64,000 nt of DNA from Arthrobacter caoxuetaonis (GTDB taxonomy: Bacteria; Actinomycetota; Actinomycetes; Actinomycetales; Micrococcaceae). Under the pieces are notes generated by a model. It did not search any database and had not been told where the DNA came from. It saw nothing but the letters and a program-made list of their open reading frames with translations. This document shows, one piece after another, positions 25,527-32,969 of this stretch (positions are counted from its first letter, which is position 1; every line of letters starts with the position of its first letter). The stretch spans positions 124,001 through 188,000 of the forward strand of contig NZ_CP099467.1 in NCBI RefSeq assembly GCF_023921125.1, read 5' to 3'. Both the position numbers and the translations under genes were made by a program.

Positions 25527-25570
25527 GTGAACGTGGACCAACGGCGGCTGATTGTCTGATGAACATTGAG

Positions 25571-25643
25571 GGTGCCTGACGGGGATTGAACCCGCGGCCT
25601 CCCGGACCACAACCGGGCGCTCTGCCACTGAGCTACAGGCACC
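25571..25643 (-). tRNA. tRNA-His (GTG)
   Basis: Acceptor GTGCCTG / CAGGCAC with G-1 opposite C73, the His identity pair. Anticodon loop TTGTGGT. No CCA encoded. Confidence 0.93.
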
Positions 25644-25681
25644 AAACGGCGCCGGCGGATGCCGGCACCTGGCCTGGACCC

Positions 25682-26266
25682 CTATGCGAGATCCAGGTAA
25701 ACCTTCTGGACGTCGACGTGGAGGCCGGTGATCGACCAGGCATCGTCGTCGCGCGCGTTACTGTCCCGGATACGGACCGGCATGTCGTCGGCGATCTCCA
25801 GCGGCTCAGACGGCTCCCTGTGCAGGATGCGGACCCGTGTGAGCTGGTCCAGGAAATCTCCCACCGACTGGCGCATAGCAGCGATGCCCAGGGATACCTC
25901 GCCGTCACCGGACGGGTGATGGAAGGGGCGTCCAGGGGTGTACTGTTCACCGGCGATCACCATCCGCAGCAGCTTGCCGCGGGTGTGGGTGCCCAGCAGG
26001 GTGGTCAGCTCGCCGTACGTCAGGGTGGGTCCCGGATCGAAGACGGGCATCCCGCCGGGCACATGAAGCAGCTCGACCGTGGCGACCTCATCGAACAGGG
26101 CCTGCCAGGCTCCGGGTCCCATGAGAGCGTAATCGCCCCTCACGGCTGCTCCCTCGTCCACCTTCAGCGAGTAGTACGTTCCTTCGTCGTCCTCGCTGAG
26201 CAGCGTGACCGCGGCATAGGTCCCTGCAGGCATGGCATCCCACTGGGATCTCGTCGGCTTCTTCAT
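25682..26266 (-). CDS. Hypothetical protein, 194 aa
   Basis: Starts MKKPTRSQWDAMPAGTYAAV. Mixed alpha/beta, acidic, with no recognised motif. The ATG follows the class A core by 5 nt with no Shine-Dalgarno between, so the message may be leaderless. Confidence 0.65.
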   Translation of the reverse strand: MKKPTRSQWDAMPAGTYAAVTLLSEDDEGTYYSLKVDEGAAVRGDYALMGPGAWQALFDEVATVELLHVPGGMPVFDPGPTLTYGELTTLLGTHTRGKLLRMVIAGEQYTPGRPFHHPSGDGEVSLGIAAMRQSVGDFLDQLTRVRILHREPSEPLEIADDMPVRIRDSNARDDDAWSITGLHVDVQKVYLDLA

Positions 26267-26271
26267 AGCCG

Positions 26272-26305
26272 CTATGTGTGCGGACAGGACCGTGCCCCTC
26301 CCCGC
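26272..26305 (-). promoter_or_regulatory. Class A promoter element, abutting ATG
   Basis: GGGGAGGGGCA then TCCGCACACATAGCGGCT and ATG. The region between core and ATG lacks a ribosome site. Confidence 0.72.
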
Positions 26306-26336
26306 AGGACCGTGCCTGATCCGGAGAGGAGGATTT

Positions 26337-26413
26337 TGGAGCGGGGGACGGGATTTGAACCCGCGACATCCTGGTTGGAAGCCAGGCGCTCTGGCCAGCT
26401 GAGCTACCCCCGC
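26337..26413 (-). tRNA. tRNA-Gly (TCC)
   Basis: Acceptor GCGGGGG / CCCCCGC, T73, anticodon loop CTTCCAA. CCA is encoded, unlike most tRNAs here. Confidence 0.93.
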
Positions 26414-26447
26414 ATGAGCCGCAGCTGGACCAAGCAGCTGCGGATCG

Positions 26448-26519
26448 AGCCCGATGCGGGGTTTGAACCCGCGGCCTCGTCCTTACCAAGGACGCGCTCT
26501 GCCACTGAGCTAACCGGGC
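26448..26519 (-). tRNA. tRNA-Thr (GGT)
   Basis: Acceptor GCCCGGT / ATCGGGC, anticodon loop TTGGTAA, T73. No CCA encoded. Confidence 0.92.
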
Positions 26520-26559
26520 GAAACCGCTTCACGCGGCTGCCTGCCGAAACAGGGCTTCG

Positions 26560-26632
26560 AGCGGAAAACGGGGATCGAACCCGCGGCCTCCACCTTGGCA
26601 AGGTGGCGCTCTGCCAGCTGAGCTATTTCCGC
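26560..26632 (-). tRNA. tRNA-Gly (GCC)
   Basis: Acceptor GCGGAAA / TTTCCGC, anticodon loop TTGCCAA. No CCA encoded. Confidence 0.93.
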
Positions 26633-26656
26633 GAGGGGCGCGGCCTGCGCCCCAAG

Positions 26657-26729
26657 TGCCACCGGCCGGCTTCGAACCGGCGACCTCTCGATTTTCAGTC
26701 GAGCGCTCTACCAACTGAGCTACAGCGGC
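26657..26729 (-). tRNA. tRNA-Phe (GAA)
   Basis: Acceptor GCCGCTG / CGGTGGC with two G-U pairs, anticodon loop CTGAAAA, A73. No CCA encoded. Confidence 0.93.
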
Positions 26730-26757
26730 GGGGCGGCCCGGAGAAGTCTCCAGGCCG

Positions 26758-26843
26758 TGGCGGCGGGTGAGGGATTCGAACCCCCGACCGTTTCCGGTTA
26801 CGACTTTCCAAGCCGCTGCCTTAGGCCGCTAGGCAAACCCGCC
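26758..26843 (-). tRNA. tRNA-Ser (GGA)
   Basis: Class II tRNA with a long variable arm, anticodon loop TTGGAAA, G73. CCA encoded. Confidence 0.92.
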
Positions 26844-26884
26844 ATTGGAGGGGCACCGGCAGTATGGGCTGCCGGTGCCCTTTG

Positions 26885-26958
26885 TCGGAGTGACAGGATT
26901 TGAACCTGCGACCTCGTCGTCCCGAACGACGCGCGCTGCCAAACTGCGCCACACTCCG
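26885..26958 (-). tRNA. tRNA-Pro (CGG)
   Basis: Acceptor CGGAGTG / CACTCCG, anticodon loop TTCGGGA, A73. No CCA encoded. Confidence 0.93.
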
Positions 26959-26993
26959 AAACCGGAACGCTGAACGCTCCGGGGTACTGCAAG

Positions 26994-27076
26994 CGGAGGA
27001 TGAGGGATTCGAACCCCCGCCGGTTTCCCGGGACGGTTTTCAAGACCGCTGCCTTCGGCCGCTCAGCCAATCCTCC
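26994..27076 (-). tRNA. tRNA-Ser (TGA)
   Basis: Class II tRNA, acceptor GGAGGAT / ATCCTCC, anticodon loop CTTGAAA, G73. Its 5' end abuts the stop codon of the next gene upstream. Confidence 0.92.
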
Positions 27077-27421
27077 TTAGTGGTGCCCCCAAGTCCGGCC
27101 CAATGCCCGGTCCTCAAGGCGTATTTCCTCCGGTGTGAGATAGTCACCGGCCCTGGCTTCCTGGAGCAGCTGGCTGGCTGCTACGTGCGTCCAGTACCCG
27201 TTCACGACCCCGAACAGTCCGTTCTTGCGGATCTGTCGGAGCAGCTCCGGTTCAACCGCCTGCCGGAACTGGGGGTAGAGAACGACTTTCTGGGACAGTA
27301 CAAGGCCGGGTGAGCACCGATCGAACAGCTGCTCGAAGATGTCGTCGTAGGGCAGGATGTCCATATTGCGCAGCATGTGCAGCGCTGTGTTGACCGCCTC
27401 GTCGACGTATCGGGAACTCAC
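27077..27421 (-). CDS. Hypothetical protein, 114 aa, fused transcriptionally to tRNA-Ser
   Basis: A GTG start with GGGGAGG upstream. Soluble, mostly helical (VDEAVNTALHMLRNMDILPYDDIFEQL, split as two helices). The stop codon touches the 5' end of tRNA-Ser(TGA), so message and tRNA must be one transcript separated by RNase P. No family recognised. Confidence 0.65.
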   Translation of the reverse strand: MSSRYVDEAVNTALHMLRNMDILPYDDIFEQLFDRCSPGLVLSQKVVLYPQFRQAVEPELLRQIRKNGLFGVVNGYWTHVAASQLLQEARAGDYLTPEEIRLEDRALGRTWGHH

Positions 27422-27598
27422 GGTGTTGCCTCCCCTGGAGTGAAGTTGGTTGCCCTGCCAGCCGCGGGTTTGTACCACGACCTCCACGCTGCACGCGCGG
27501 TGTGACTTTGCACCTGCCGGCAGTTGGCCGTCGGGGCGGCCCGGCTTGACGACGGCCGGCGTTCCCCGCGGGGGTAATCAACCCCGTACGGCCTGGCG

Positions 27599-27671
27599 AG
27601 CCCTATGCCGGATTTGAACCGGCGACCTGCCGCTTACGAAACGGCTGCTCTACCAACTGAGCTAACAGGGC
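27599..27671 (-). tRNA. tRNA-Thr (CGT)
   Basis: Acceptor GCCCTGT / ATAGGGC, anticodon loop TTCGTAA, T73. No CCA encoded. Confidence 0.93.
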
Positions 27672-27806
27672 GTGACGACAGGCCCGCTAAAGCGCTGCCG
27701 GGCAGTGGTTCGGCATTAGGCAGGTCCTCCTTCCGGTCCGGGCGTTAGCGCACCCTGACGGTTCTCGGTCCTGCTTCACTGCCTGGGGATCCCGTGCCAG
27801 CCCCAG

Positions 27807-27879
27807 AGCCCCTTGCCGGATTTGAACCGGCGACCTACCGCTTACAAGGCGGTTGCTCTAGCCGCTGAGCTAAAGGGGC
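27807..27879 (-). tRNA. tRNA-Thr (TGT)
   Basis: Acceptor GCCCCTT / AAGGGGC, anticodon loop CTTGTAA, T73. No CCA encoded. Confidence 0.93.
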
Positions 27880-27918
27880 ACCGCCGGCACCCGGCTTCCC
27901 GGGCCCGGCAGCGGCGGA

Positions 27919-28188
27919 TTACTTGTCGAAGCCGGGCTTCGCCAAGCGGTACATTTCGCGGGAGCCGGGTTTCACCAGCTCCAGTTCACCGCTTTCAACA
28001 AGGCTCCGCAGGGCCCTGTCGATTGCGCGGTCCTCAATCCTCGGGTGAAGGCAGGAGCGGACCCATGCCCGGTCGATCAGCCCCGAATCGGGATGGTTCC
28101 CGTCAAGGCTGCGGCCGGAAGTGACCAGCTCCTGATCCTTCTCCCAGGCCCAGCGGGCGAGGTTGCGGACCTTCTGCACTGCAGACAT
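27919..28188 (-). CDS. Small helix-turn-helix-like protein, 89 aa
   Basis: GAGGAAACG precedes ATG. The C-terminal half (IEDRAIDRALRSLVESGELELV) looks like a small winged-helix DNA- or RNA-binding module. It lies between tRNA-Val(GAC) and tRNA-Thr(TGT) on the same strand. Confidence 0.65.
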   Translation of the reverse strand: MSAVQKVRNLARWAWEKDQELVTSGRSLDGNHPDSGLIDRAWVRSCLHPRIEDRAIDRALRSLVESGELELVKPGSREMYRLAKPGFDK

Positions 28189-28230
28189 CGTTTCCTCTTC
28201 CTGGGGGCACCATTCGTAGGGGATGTTGCG

Positions 28231-28302
28231 TACCTGACCGGGGTGCCGACCCCCGTGCCTCCCGCGTGTCGGGCGGGCGCTCTGCCGTTGAGCTAGCCAG
28301 GC
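28231..28302 (-). tRNA. tRNA-Val (GAC) with unusual T-loop
   Basis: Acceptor GCCTGGC / GTCAGGT with a G-U first pair, anticodon loop CCGACAC, A73. The T-loop is GTCGGCA instead of TTCRANY, losing T54 and A58. Confidence 0.82.
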
Positions 28303-28381
28303 TTGATGGACGCCCTGGTTGGGGCCGGGCGTCCGGGCTGCTTCGGGAGGTCTCAGATCCCGGGGTGCAGCTAGACCCCTG

Positions 28382-28453
28382 TGCCTGTACGAGGTGCTGA
28401 CCCTCGGACCTCCCGCGTGTGAGGCGGGCGCTCTGCCGCTGAGCTATACAGGC
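28382..28453 (-). tRNA. tRNA-Val (CAC) with unusual T-loop
   Basis: Acceptor GCCTGTA / TACAGGC, anticodon loop CTCACAC, A73. The T-loop is GTCAGCA, the same G54/G58 change as in the neighbouring Val tRNA. Confidence 0.85.
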
Positions 28454-28460
28454 GCAGCCG

Positions 28461-28763
28461 TTATCCGGCTACTTCGTAGATGCGGTGTTCGCACGGCTTG
28501 TCTTTGTCTTTGTCCATGTACCTGACGTCGGCGACTACCGGTGTCCGGCCGTCCCCTGAGCCCCAGGAGGTGAACATCAGAGCTTCCCCGTACCTGCCTT
28601 CGGTGTCCGTGTGGCCGGACCAGACTGTGAGGTCCTGGTTCTTGCGAACCTCGTCACTTTCGGCGCATGTTGCTTCGCGCCACGTGCCCGGAACGATTCG
28701 GTGGCTGGAGGAGTCAGGATCGGTGTCATGCTCTTCCAGCTGGCAGCCGCCAAAGTAAGTCAT
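28461..28763 (-). CDS. Hypothetical protein, 100 aa
   Basis: Soluble, with four Cys, no recognised family. Ends in YEVAG. It lies just upstream of tRNA-Val(CAC) and likely shares its transcript. Driven from the class A element at 28810. Confidence 0.65.
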   Translation of the reverse strand: MTYFGGCQLEEHDTDPDSSSHRIVPGTWREATCAESDEVRKNQDLTVWSGHTDTEGRYGEALMFTSWGSGDGRTPVVADVRYMDKDKDKPCEHRIYEVAG

Positions 28764-28809
28764 TGGGTACTCGTTCCGTCTTGAGGGGGTTGAGCTGGTC
28801 GCTCACCAT

Positions 28810-28842
28810 CTATGTGTGCGGAACGGCCCCGAACTCTCCCCG
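28810..28842 (-). promoter_or_regulatory. Class A promoter element
   Basis: GGGGAGAGTT then TCCGCACACATAG: the closest match to consensus. It probably also drives the Val and Thr tRNAs downstream. Confidence 0.8.
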
Positions 28843-28853
28843 GCCGGCAGGTC

Positions 28854-29129
28854 CTAGATTTCCTCCCCGCACTGGCCGCAGCATTCACCGTTGAGCTGGT
28901 GGCTGAAGACAGCTTTCGGGAAAGCATCACTGTCGAAGCTGGTCTCGTCGCTGCGGTCGATGCTGAACGCAGCGGCAATCTCATCGAGGTTCTCCTCGAC
29001 GCTCATGCTGACGCCCGGGGCCAGGCCCCATCCTTCGTATTCATCCGTCGAGATCATGGCTTCAACGATGCACTCAGGACCGTAAATGTCCGCGTTGAAC
29101 GTGTATGCGGCGGGCGCGGCGGCTGACAT
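28854..29129 (-). CDS. Hypothetical protein, 91 aa, Cys-rich tail
   Basis: AGGAGGAACC precedes ATG 29129. Acidic, with a C-terminal ECCGQCGEE motif that could bind metal or be redox-active. Class A promoter 45 nt upstream. Confidence 0.7.
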   Translation of the reverse strand: MSAAAPAAYTFNADIYGPECIVEAMISTDEYEGWGLAPGVSMSVEENLDEIAAAFSIDRSDETSFDSDAFPKAVFSHQLNGECCGQCGEEI

Positions 29130-29173
29130 GGTTCCTCCTGGGTGTCAGGGAGCCTGCTGCTCCCGTTCACCGC

Positions 29174-29206
29174 CTATGTGTGCGGAGGAGGCCCGGTTTC
29201 TCACCA
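29174..29206 (-). promoter_or_regulatory. Class A promoter element
   Basis: GGTGAGAAACC then TCCGCACACATAG. Its -35 overlaps the last codons of the lipoprotein pseudogene. Confidence 0.78.
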
Positions 29207-29611
29207 TCGCTTGCCCTTGTCGTATTTGCCTCCCATGTCTTCGGCGAGTTTGTGCGCTGTACCGAAGTCGGAGATCTCGGTCTGGATAATCCAGTTGGGT
29301 CCGATGATCATCGGCACTTTCAGCCTGCGCTTTTGCGCATAGTCGTAGTCGTAGCCTTCGGTGTTATCGCCGTAGTAGGACAGGGCCGCGGTGTATCCGC
29401 AGGATCCGGACTCTTCGGAGTGGGTTCCCTTGTCGTTCCGATCCCAGACGCGGCATTCTCCGCCTGCGCTGACATAGGCGTCCTTGAGGGCGTCGACCCC
29501 GTCATAGTCGACCCTGTTATGAGGGCCCGGTTAAGCTGCACAACCGGTCATCAGGAGCAGCCCCAGGACAGAGGCGGCAGCCATGCTTTTCAAACGCAAA
29601 ATTCCCCCCAT
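29201..29611 (-). pseudogene. Lipoprotein gene interrupted by an in-frame TAA
   Basis: ATG 29611 begins a normal lipoprotein signal peptide ending in the lipobox LLMTGCAA. Codon 27 is TAA (29531-29533). The same frame then stays open for another 110 codons with protein-like content (YVSAGGECRVWD, GSCGYTAALSYYG, IIGPNWIIQTEI) up to TGA at 29201. No frameshift is needed, so this is a single nonsense change, a readthrough site or a sequencing error. No suppressor anticodon was found among the tRNAs. Confidence 0.7.
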
Positions 29612-29668
29612 AGTCAGAGCTTCAACCATCCTTCTTACACGGATCGTGGCTCCGGGACAAAAGTTGCG

Positions 29669-29741
29669 TGCCCGCCCCGGGAATCGAACCCGGACCTTCC
29701 GACTTTTGAGGCCGGCGCCTCTGCCGTTGGGCCAGGCGGGC
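29669..29741 (-). tRNA. tRNA-Leu (CAA) lacking the long variable arm
   Basis: Acceptor GCCCGCC / GGCGGGC, A73, anticodon loop CTCAAAA. Its 5' half closely matches tRNA-Leu(GAG) at 33.7 kb, but the variable region is only about 6 nt. Confidence 0.78.
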
Positions 29742-29748
29742 AGTTGAG

Positions 29749-29822
29749 TCCCTCCAGCTGGATTTGAACCAGCGGCCTTCGAATTATGAGTTCGCTGCTC
29801 TGCCAGGCTGAGCTATGGAGGA
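29749..29822 (-). tRNA. tRNA-Met (CAT), elongator-like
   Basis: Acceptor TCCTCCA / TGGAGGG, anticodon loop CTCATAA, A73. It lacks the initiator features. A lysidine-modified tRNA-Ile2 is an alternative. Confidence 0.85.
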
Positions 29823-29833
29823 CTGGTCTTGCG

Positions 29834-29906
29834 AGCCCTGGACAGGATTCGAACCTGCGGCCTCCTGATCCGTAGTCAGGCGATCTATCCGCTGAGCTAC
29901 CAGGGC
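29834..29906 (-). tRNA. tRNA-Arg (ACG)
   Basis: Acceptor GCCCTGG / CCAGGGC, anticodon loop CTACGGA (A34, normally edited to inosine). T73 is unusual for Arg; no CCA encoded. Confidence 0.92.
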
Positions 29907-29920
29907 GGGATGATACTGCG

Positions 29921-29993
29921 TACCCCCAACGGGATTCGAACCCGTGTCTCCGCCTTGAGAGGGCGGTGTCCTAGGCCTCTGGACGATGGGGGC
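29921..29993 (-). tRNA. tRNA-Glu (CTC)
   Basis: Acceptor GCCCCCA / TGGGGGT, anticodon loop CTCTCAA. Near-duplicate of the next Glu tRNA. Confidence 0.92.
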
Positions 29994-30036
29994 AAGTTCC
30001 CGGCAGATGCCAGGAATGCCGTCGTGCTGTGCTGCG

Positions 30037-30109
30037 TACCCCCAACGGGATTCGAACCCGTGCCGCTGCCTTGAAAGGGCAGTGTCCTAGGCCGCTAGAC
30101 GATGGGGGC
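30037..30109 (-). tRNA. tRNA-Glu (TTC)
   Basis: Acceptor GCCCCCA / TGGGGGT, anticodon loop CTTTCAA. No CCA encoded. Confidence 0.93.
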
Positions 30110-30127
30110 CAGGTGTTTGGTCGTGCG

Positions 30128-30200
30128 TGCCCGCGGCAGGATTCGAACCTGCAGCCTCCCGCTCCGGAGGCGGGCGCTCTATCCCTTGAGCTACGCGGGC
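30128..30200 (-). tRNA. tRNA-Arg (CCG)
   Basis: Acceptor GCCCGCG / CGCGGGC, anticodon loop CTCCGGA, A73. No CCA encoded. Confidence 0.93.
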
Positions 30201-30347
30201 CTATTGGCATTTGGAGCGTCCGACGCTGCGCGCAGCTGCAGGCAGCCGCACTCATACAGATATGAGGCCCTGCACTTTGCGGGCCCTGGACTGAGCGGGG
30301 TGCAGGCACCCAGCTTGGCAGAACGCCCTCGGGCAGAGAGCAGGATC

Positions 30348-30911
30348 ATGAGCGTTGCCAGGACACAGACTGAGACCATTCAGCGGGTAGACGGAGGCGT
30401 CGTTTTCGCCAACCCCTACCTCGAGGTGGTTCAGGACAGCATCATCAGGCCCGACGGATCCGCGGGCCAGTACGTGTACACGCGCGGAGGCTTTGGAGTC
30501 AGCTGCATAGCTGTCGCCGACATTGACGGTGTCGATCACATCGCCCTTGTCCGTCAGCACCGGTACCCGGTGGATGAGTTCGTCCTTGAACTTCCAGGAG
30601 GCGGTGCTGCCACCCTGGAAGCTGAGCACGCCATCCGGGAGCTGGAAGAAGAGACTGGGCTTCACGCCGAAAGTGCAAAGCTTCTTGGCACCTTCTTCCA
30701 GGCGCCAGGTACAACCACCACCATGGGTTCTGCCTGGCTGACCCGGGTCAGCGCCGAAGAAACCGACCCCGACTTCATGGAAGGAGAGTCCGGGGCCGTC
30801 ACAGAGTGGTACAGCATCGAACAGATCCGCGACCTCATGGGCAACGGCGGTATCAGCAGCGGGGTCACCCTCGCTGCACTGGCGATCGCTTTCGCCGGCG
30901 GCCACTTCTAG
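30348..30911 (+). CDS. NUDIX hydrolase (ADP-ribose pyrophosphatase-like)
   Basis: 187 residues. The Nudix box is complete: GGGAATLEAEHAIRELEEET followed by GL. Upstream strands (VALVRQHRYPVDEFVLELPG) match the ADP-ribose/nucleoside-diphosphate-sugar pyrophosphatase branch. Substrate is inferred only from this. It is on the plus strand amid the minus-strand tRNA array, with no class A element. The ATG at 30348 is preceded by GCAGGA. Confidence 0.9.
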   Translation: MSVARTQTETIQRVDGGVVFANPYLEVVQDSIIRPDGSAGQYVYTRGGFGVSCIAVADIDGVDHIALVRQHRYPVDEFVLELPGGGAATLEAEHAIRELEEETGLHAESAKLLGTFFQAPGTTTTMGSAWLTRVSAEETDPDFMEGESGAVTEWYSIEQIRDLMGNGGISSGVTLAALAIAFAGGHF

Positions 30912-30921
30912 CCGCGGCCAT

Positions 30922-30952
30922 GCACCCGCAGGTCAGCTTGGCTTGCGGGTGC
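30922..30952. terminator. Hairpin after the NUDIX gene, terminator-like
   Basis: 9-bp stem GCACCCGCA / TGCGGGTGC. No T-run, so a weak or factor-dependent terminator. Confidence 0.5.
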
Positions 30953-30955
30953 GCG

Positions 30956-31028
30956 CTGCGCCGCCTGGACTCGAACCAGGGCTCCCCTGCTCCAGAGGCA
31001 GGTGGGTTGCCAATTACCCTACGGCGCA
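30956..31028 (-). tRNA. tRNA-Gln (CTG)
   Basis: Acceptor TGCGCCG / CGGCGCA with U1-A72 typical of Gln, anticodon loop CTCTGGA, G73. Confidence 0.92.
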
Positions 31029-31073
31029 TCATCCGGCCTCTCACCGCGGTACGGCGAGTGTTACTCCGGATCG

Positions 31074-31148
31074 CGGAAATGACGGGATTCGAACCCGCGG
31101 TCTCCCGCGTGACAGGCGGGTGCTCTAGGCCATCTGAGCCACATCTCC
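31074..31148 (-). tRNA. tRNA-Asp (GTC)
   Basis: Acceptor GGAGATG / CATTTCC, anticodon loop CTGTCAC, G73. No CCA encoded. Confidence 0.92.
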
Positions 31149-31226
31149 AGGTCCGGACTTTTACCGGGCACATCCGTTACGGCGGGAAACCGCACATCAA
31201 TGCGCATCTACGGCTGTGCCGCATCG

Positions 31227-31299
31227 CTCCCCCACCTGGGCTCGAACCAGGAACCTGCCGATTAACAGTCGGCTGCTCTGCCAGTTGAGCTACAGGGGA
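31227..31299 (-). tRNA. tRNA-Asn (GTT)
   Basis: Acceptor TCCCCTG / TGGGGGA, anticodon loop CTGTTAA, G73. Confidence 0.93.
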
Positions 31300-31309
31300 A
31301 TACGGCCAG

Positions 31310-31558
31310 TTACCCGGCCGGGGAAACACTGAACTGTACGACCGCACCCACCGCCGCTGCATAGCGCCGCAGGAAGGATGCCGTCGCTTCACCGTGACGC
31401 TCGAAGGCAAGCACCTCCGCGGCATCTGCGCTGCAGCGCCGGGACACTTCTTCGAGGGTCAGACCGTGCTCATGCCGTAGGACGGCGAGCTGGTCAACCA
31501 TTTGGCTCTGGTTTGCCAGGTTCGCATCGGCGAGCTGCTGGCCCGTTCGTGTTTCCAT
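31310..31558 (-). CDS. XRE-family helix-turn-helix protein, 82 aa
   Basis: Central HTH: LAVLRHEHGLTLEEVSRRC followed by a recognition helix. The size suggests a Cro/C1-like regulator or an antitoxin without a visible toxin. It lies between tRNA-Ile and tRNA-Asn on the same strand. Confidence 0.75.
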   Translation of the reverse strand: METRTGQQLADANLANQSQMVDQLAVLRHEHGLTLEEVSRRCSADAAEVLAFERHGEATASFLRRYAAAVGAVVQFSVSPAG

Positions 31559-31559
31559 G

Positions 31560-31633
31560 TGGCCAATCAGGGGATTGAACCCCGGACCTCCGCCTTATCA
31601 GGGCGGCGCTCTAACCGACTGAGCTAATTGACC
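31560..31633 (-). tRNA. tRNA-Ile (GAT)
   Basis: Acceptor GGTCAAT / ATTGGCC with G-U pairing, anticodon loop CTGATAA, A73. It directly precedes the XRE gene. Confidence 0.92.
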
Positions 31634-31837
31634 TCTCGCAGCCACCGCCCGCTTCAGCTCTCCCTTGCGGGGCTCAGCATCGGCACCCGGGATTTTCGGC
31701 CCGGACTTCAGCGCTGGCGGTACTGCGGCCGGATTTACGGATTGCTCCGTCGGGGTGCCGGCGCCCGGTTCGGTGCAGCGTTCATCATCCCGGCATTCAT
31801 GATGGGTGCGTCCTGCCGCGGACTGATCGCTGCTACG

Positions 31838-31911
31838 TGCCCTCGCCGAGACTTGAACTCGGGACCCTCCGATTAAGAGTCGGATGCTCTGACCAACTGA
31901 GCTACGAAGGC
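31838..31911 (-). tRNA. tRNA-Lys (CTT)
   Basis: Acceptor GCCTTCG / CGAGGGC, anticodon loop CTCTTAA, A73. Confidence 0.93.
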
Positions 31912-31940
31912 ATTGCCGTCTTTCCGGCTGTCATATTGCG

Positions 31941-32013
31941 TGCCTCCGCAGGGGCTCGAACCCTGGACCCGCGGATTAAAAGTCCGCTGCTCTACCAACT
32001 GAGCTACAGAGGC
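31941..32013 (-). tRNA. tRNA-Lys (TTT)
   Basis: Acceptor GCCTCTG / CGGAGGC, anticodon loop CTTTTAA, A73. Confidence 0.93.
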
Positions 32014-32051
32014 GCATCCGTCTTTCCGGACCGTCATTGACCTTTCCTGAA

Positions 32052-32255
32052 CTACCCCTTGACCAGCCCGACGTGTGCCGCCAGCTGCTCCTTGAGTTCT
32101 TCAAGGGATTCGCTGCGCATCGTGACCGAAAGGATCTCGGTGTCCGTCTTGTGGCTCGGGTTTGGTGCACCGTCCATATGGCGGCGCGGCTGGCCGGCCG
32201 CCACAGTCTCTTCGACCTCAACGATTTTCACGATCGCGGTGTAGCGCTTATTCAT
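32052..32255 (-). CDS. Hypothetical protein, 67 aa
   Basis: GGAGTGCAACCG precedes ATG. One beta-strand region (YTAIVKIVEVEETV) and a C-terminal amphipathic helix (SLEELKEQLAAHV). No family recognised. Class A element 48 nt upstream. Confidence 0.65.
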   Translation of the reverse strand: MNKRYTAIVKIVEVEETVAAGQPRRHMDGAPNPSHKTDTEILSVTMRSESLEELKEQLAAHVGLVKG

Positions 32256-32302
32256 CGGTTGCACTCCTTCATCAGCGACCGGCATTTCCCGTTCGTCCTC
32301 AC

Positions 32303-32335
32303 CTAATGTGTGCGGACGCCTGCGGAAATCTCACC
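32303..32335 (-). promoter_or_regulatory. Class A promoter element with 1-nt insertion
   Basis: GGTGAGATTTC then TCCGCACACATTAG. Overlaps the stop region of the HAD gene (RTH-stop). Confidence 0.7.
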
Positions 32336-32854
32336 GATGAACGCCTCGATCTGCGCAACGTGGTCCCGGGTGACGCCAATGGCTGTCTTCGGGGAGATCA
32401 CCAGGTGCGGGATGGACATGGTCTGCAGCCACACAATGGTGTTCGGATCGAAGGGAACATCGTCCTCCACCCAGATGAATGCATCCGGTGCGGTCGCGGC
32501 CAGATCGTTCTTCAGCGCGGCGAGCTTCCACCACTGCCACTTCATGGGGTTGTCGTATTCGATGCCCGTCAGTACAGGCCAGTCGGAGCCGCCCGTGATG
32601 GACAGTGCAGGTGCAAGCTGTTCCGGTGCGCCTTCTTCCCAGGTGGTCAGCCATTTGGGGGTGATCTGCGGATGGGCAATCAGGCGGTCCAGTTCAGAGA
32701 CCAGCTCCTCGGACCACCAGCCGGGGAAGGCTCCCCCGATTTCCATCGGCTGCCAGGTGCCGTGCCAGCCGGATGCGTCCCTGGGTGCAGGGTCGAAGCG
32801 GTGGTCGGTGTATGCGTTGTAGACGCCGTCGACGTCGCTGTACCAGTTGATCAC
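32303..32854 (-). CDS. HAD-fold protein of the RNA-repair (Swiss-Army-knife) type
   Basis: 183 residues. N-terminal HAD motif SDVDGVYNAY gives the catalytic DxD. KWLTTWEEGAPEQLAPALSI and the C-terminal WKLAALKND...FIWVEDDVPFD pattern match the HAD domain found in multidomain RNA-repair proteins. Members are predicted 5'/3' end phosphatases. Next to a large tRNA array this suggests tRNA end healing, which is inference. GTG start with GGAAGGGAG upstream. Confidence 0.75.
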   Translation of the reverse strand: MINWYSDVDGVYNAYTDHRFDPAPRDASGWHGTWQPMEIGGAFPGWWSEELVSELDRLIAHPQITPKWLTTWEEGAPEQLAPALSITGGSDWPVLTGIEYDNPMKWQWWKLAALKNDLAATAPDAFIWVEDDVPFDPNTIVWLQTMSIPHLVISPKTAIGVTRDHVAQIEAFIGEISAGVRTH

Positions 32855-32895
32855 CGCGCGCTCCCTTCCGCTGGCGTGGGCCTGAATCTGGCTCG

Positions 32896-32968
32896 TGGAG
32901 ACTGCGGGATTTGAACCCGCGACCCCCTGCTTGCAAGGCAGGTGCTCTACCAGCTGAGCTAAGTCCCC
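32896..32968 (-). tRNA. tRNA-Ala (TGC)
   Basis: Acceptor GGGGACT / AGTCTCC, anticodon loop CTTGCAA, A73. The third pair is G-U (G3-U70), the Ala identity pair. Confidence 0.93.
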
Positions 32969-32969
32969 G

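Noticed and set aside
31634..31837. Spacer between tRNA-Ile and tRNA-Lys as a possible gene or RNA
   Set aside because: No start with ribosome site on the minus strand, no stable long hairpin and no promoter core. Left unannotated.
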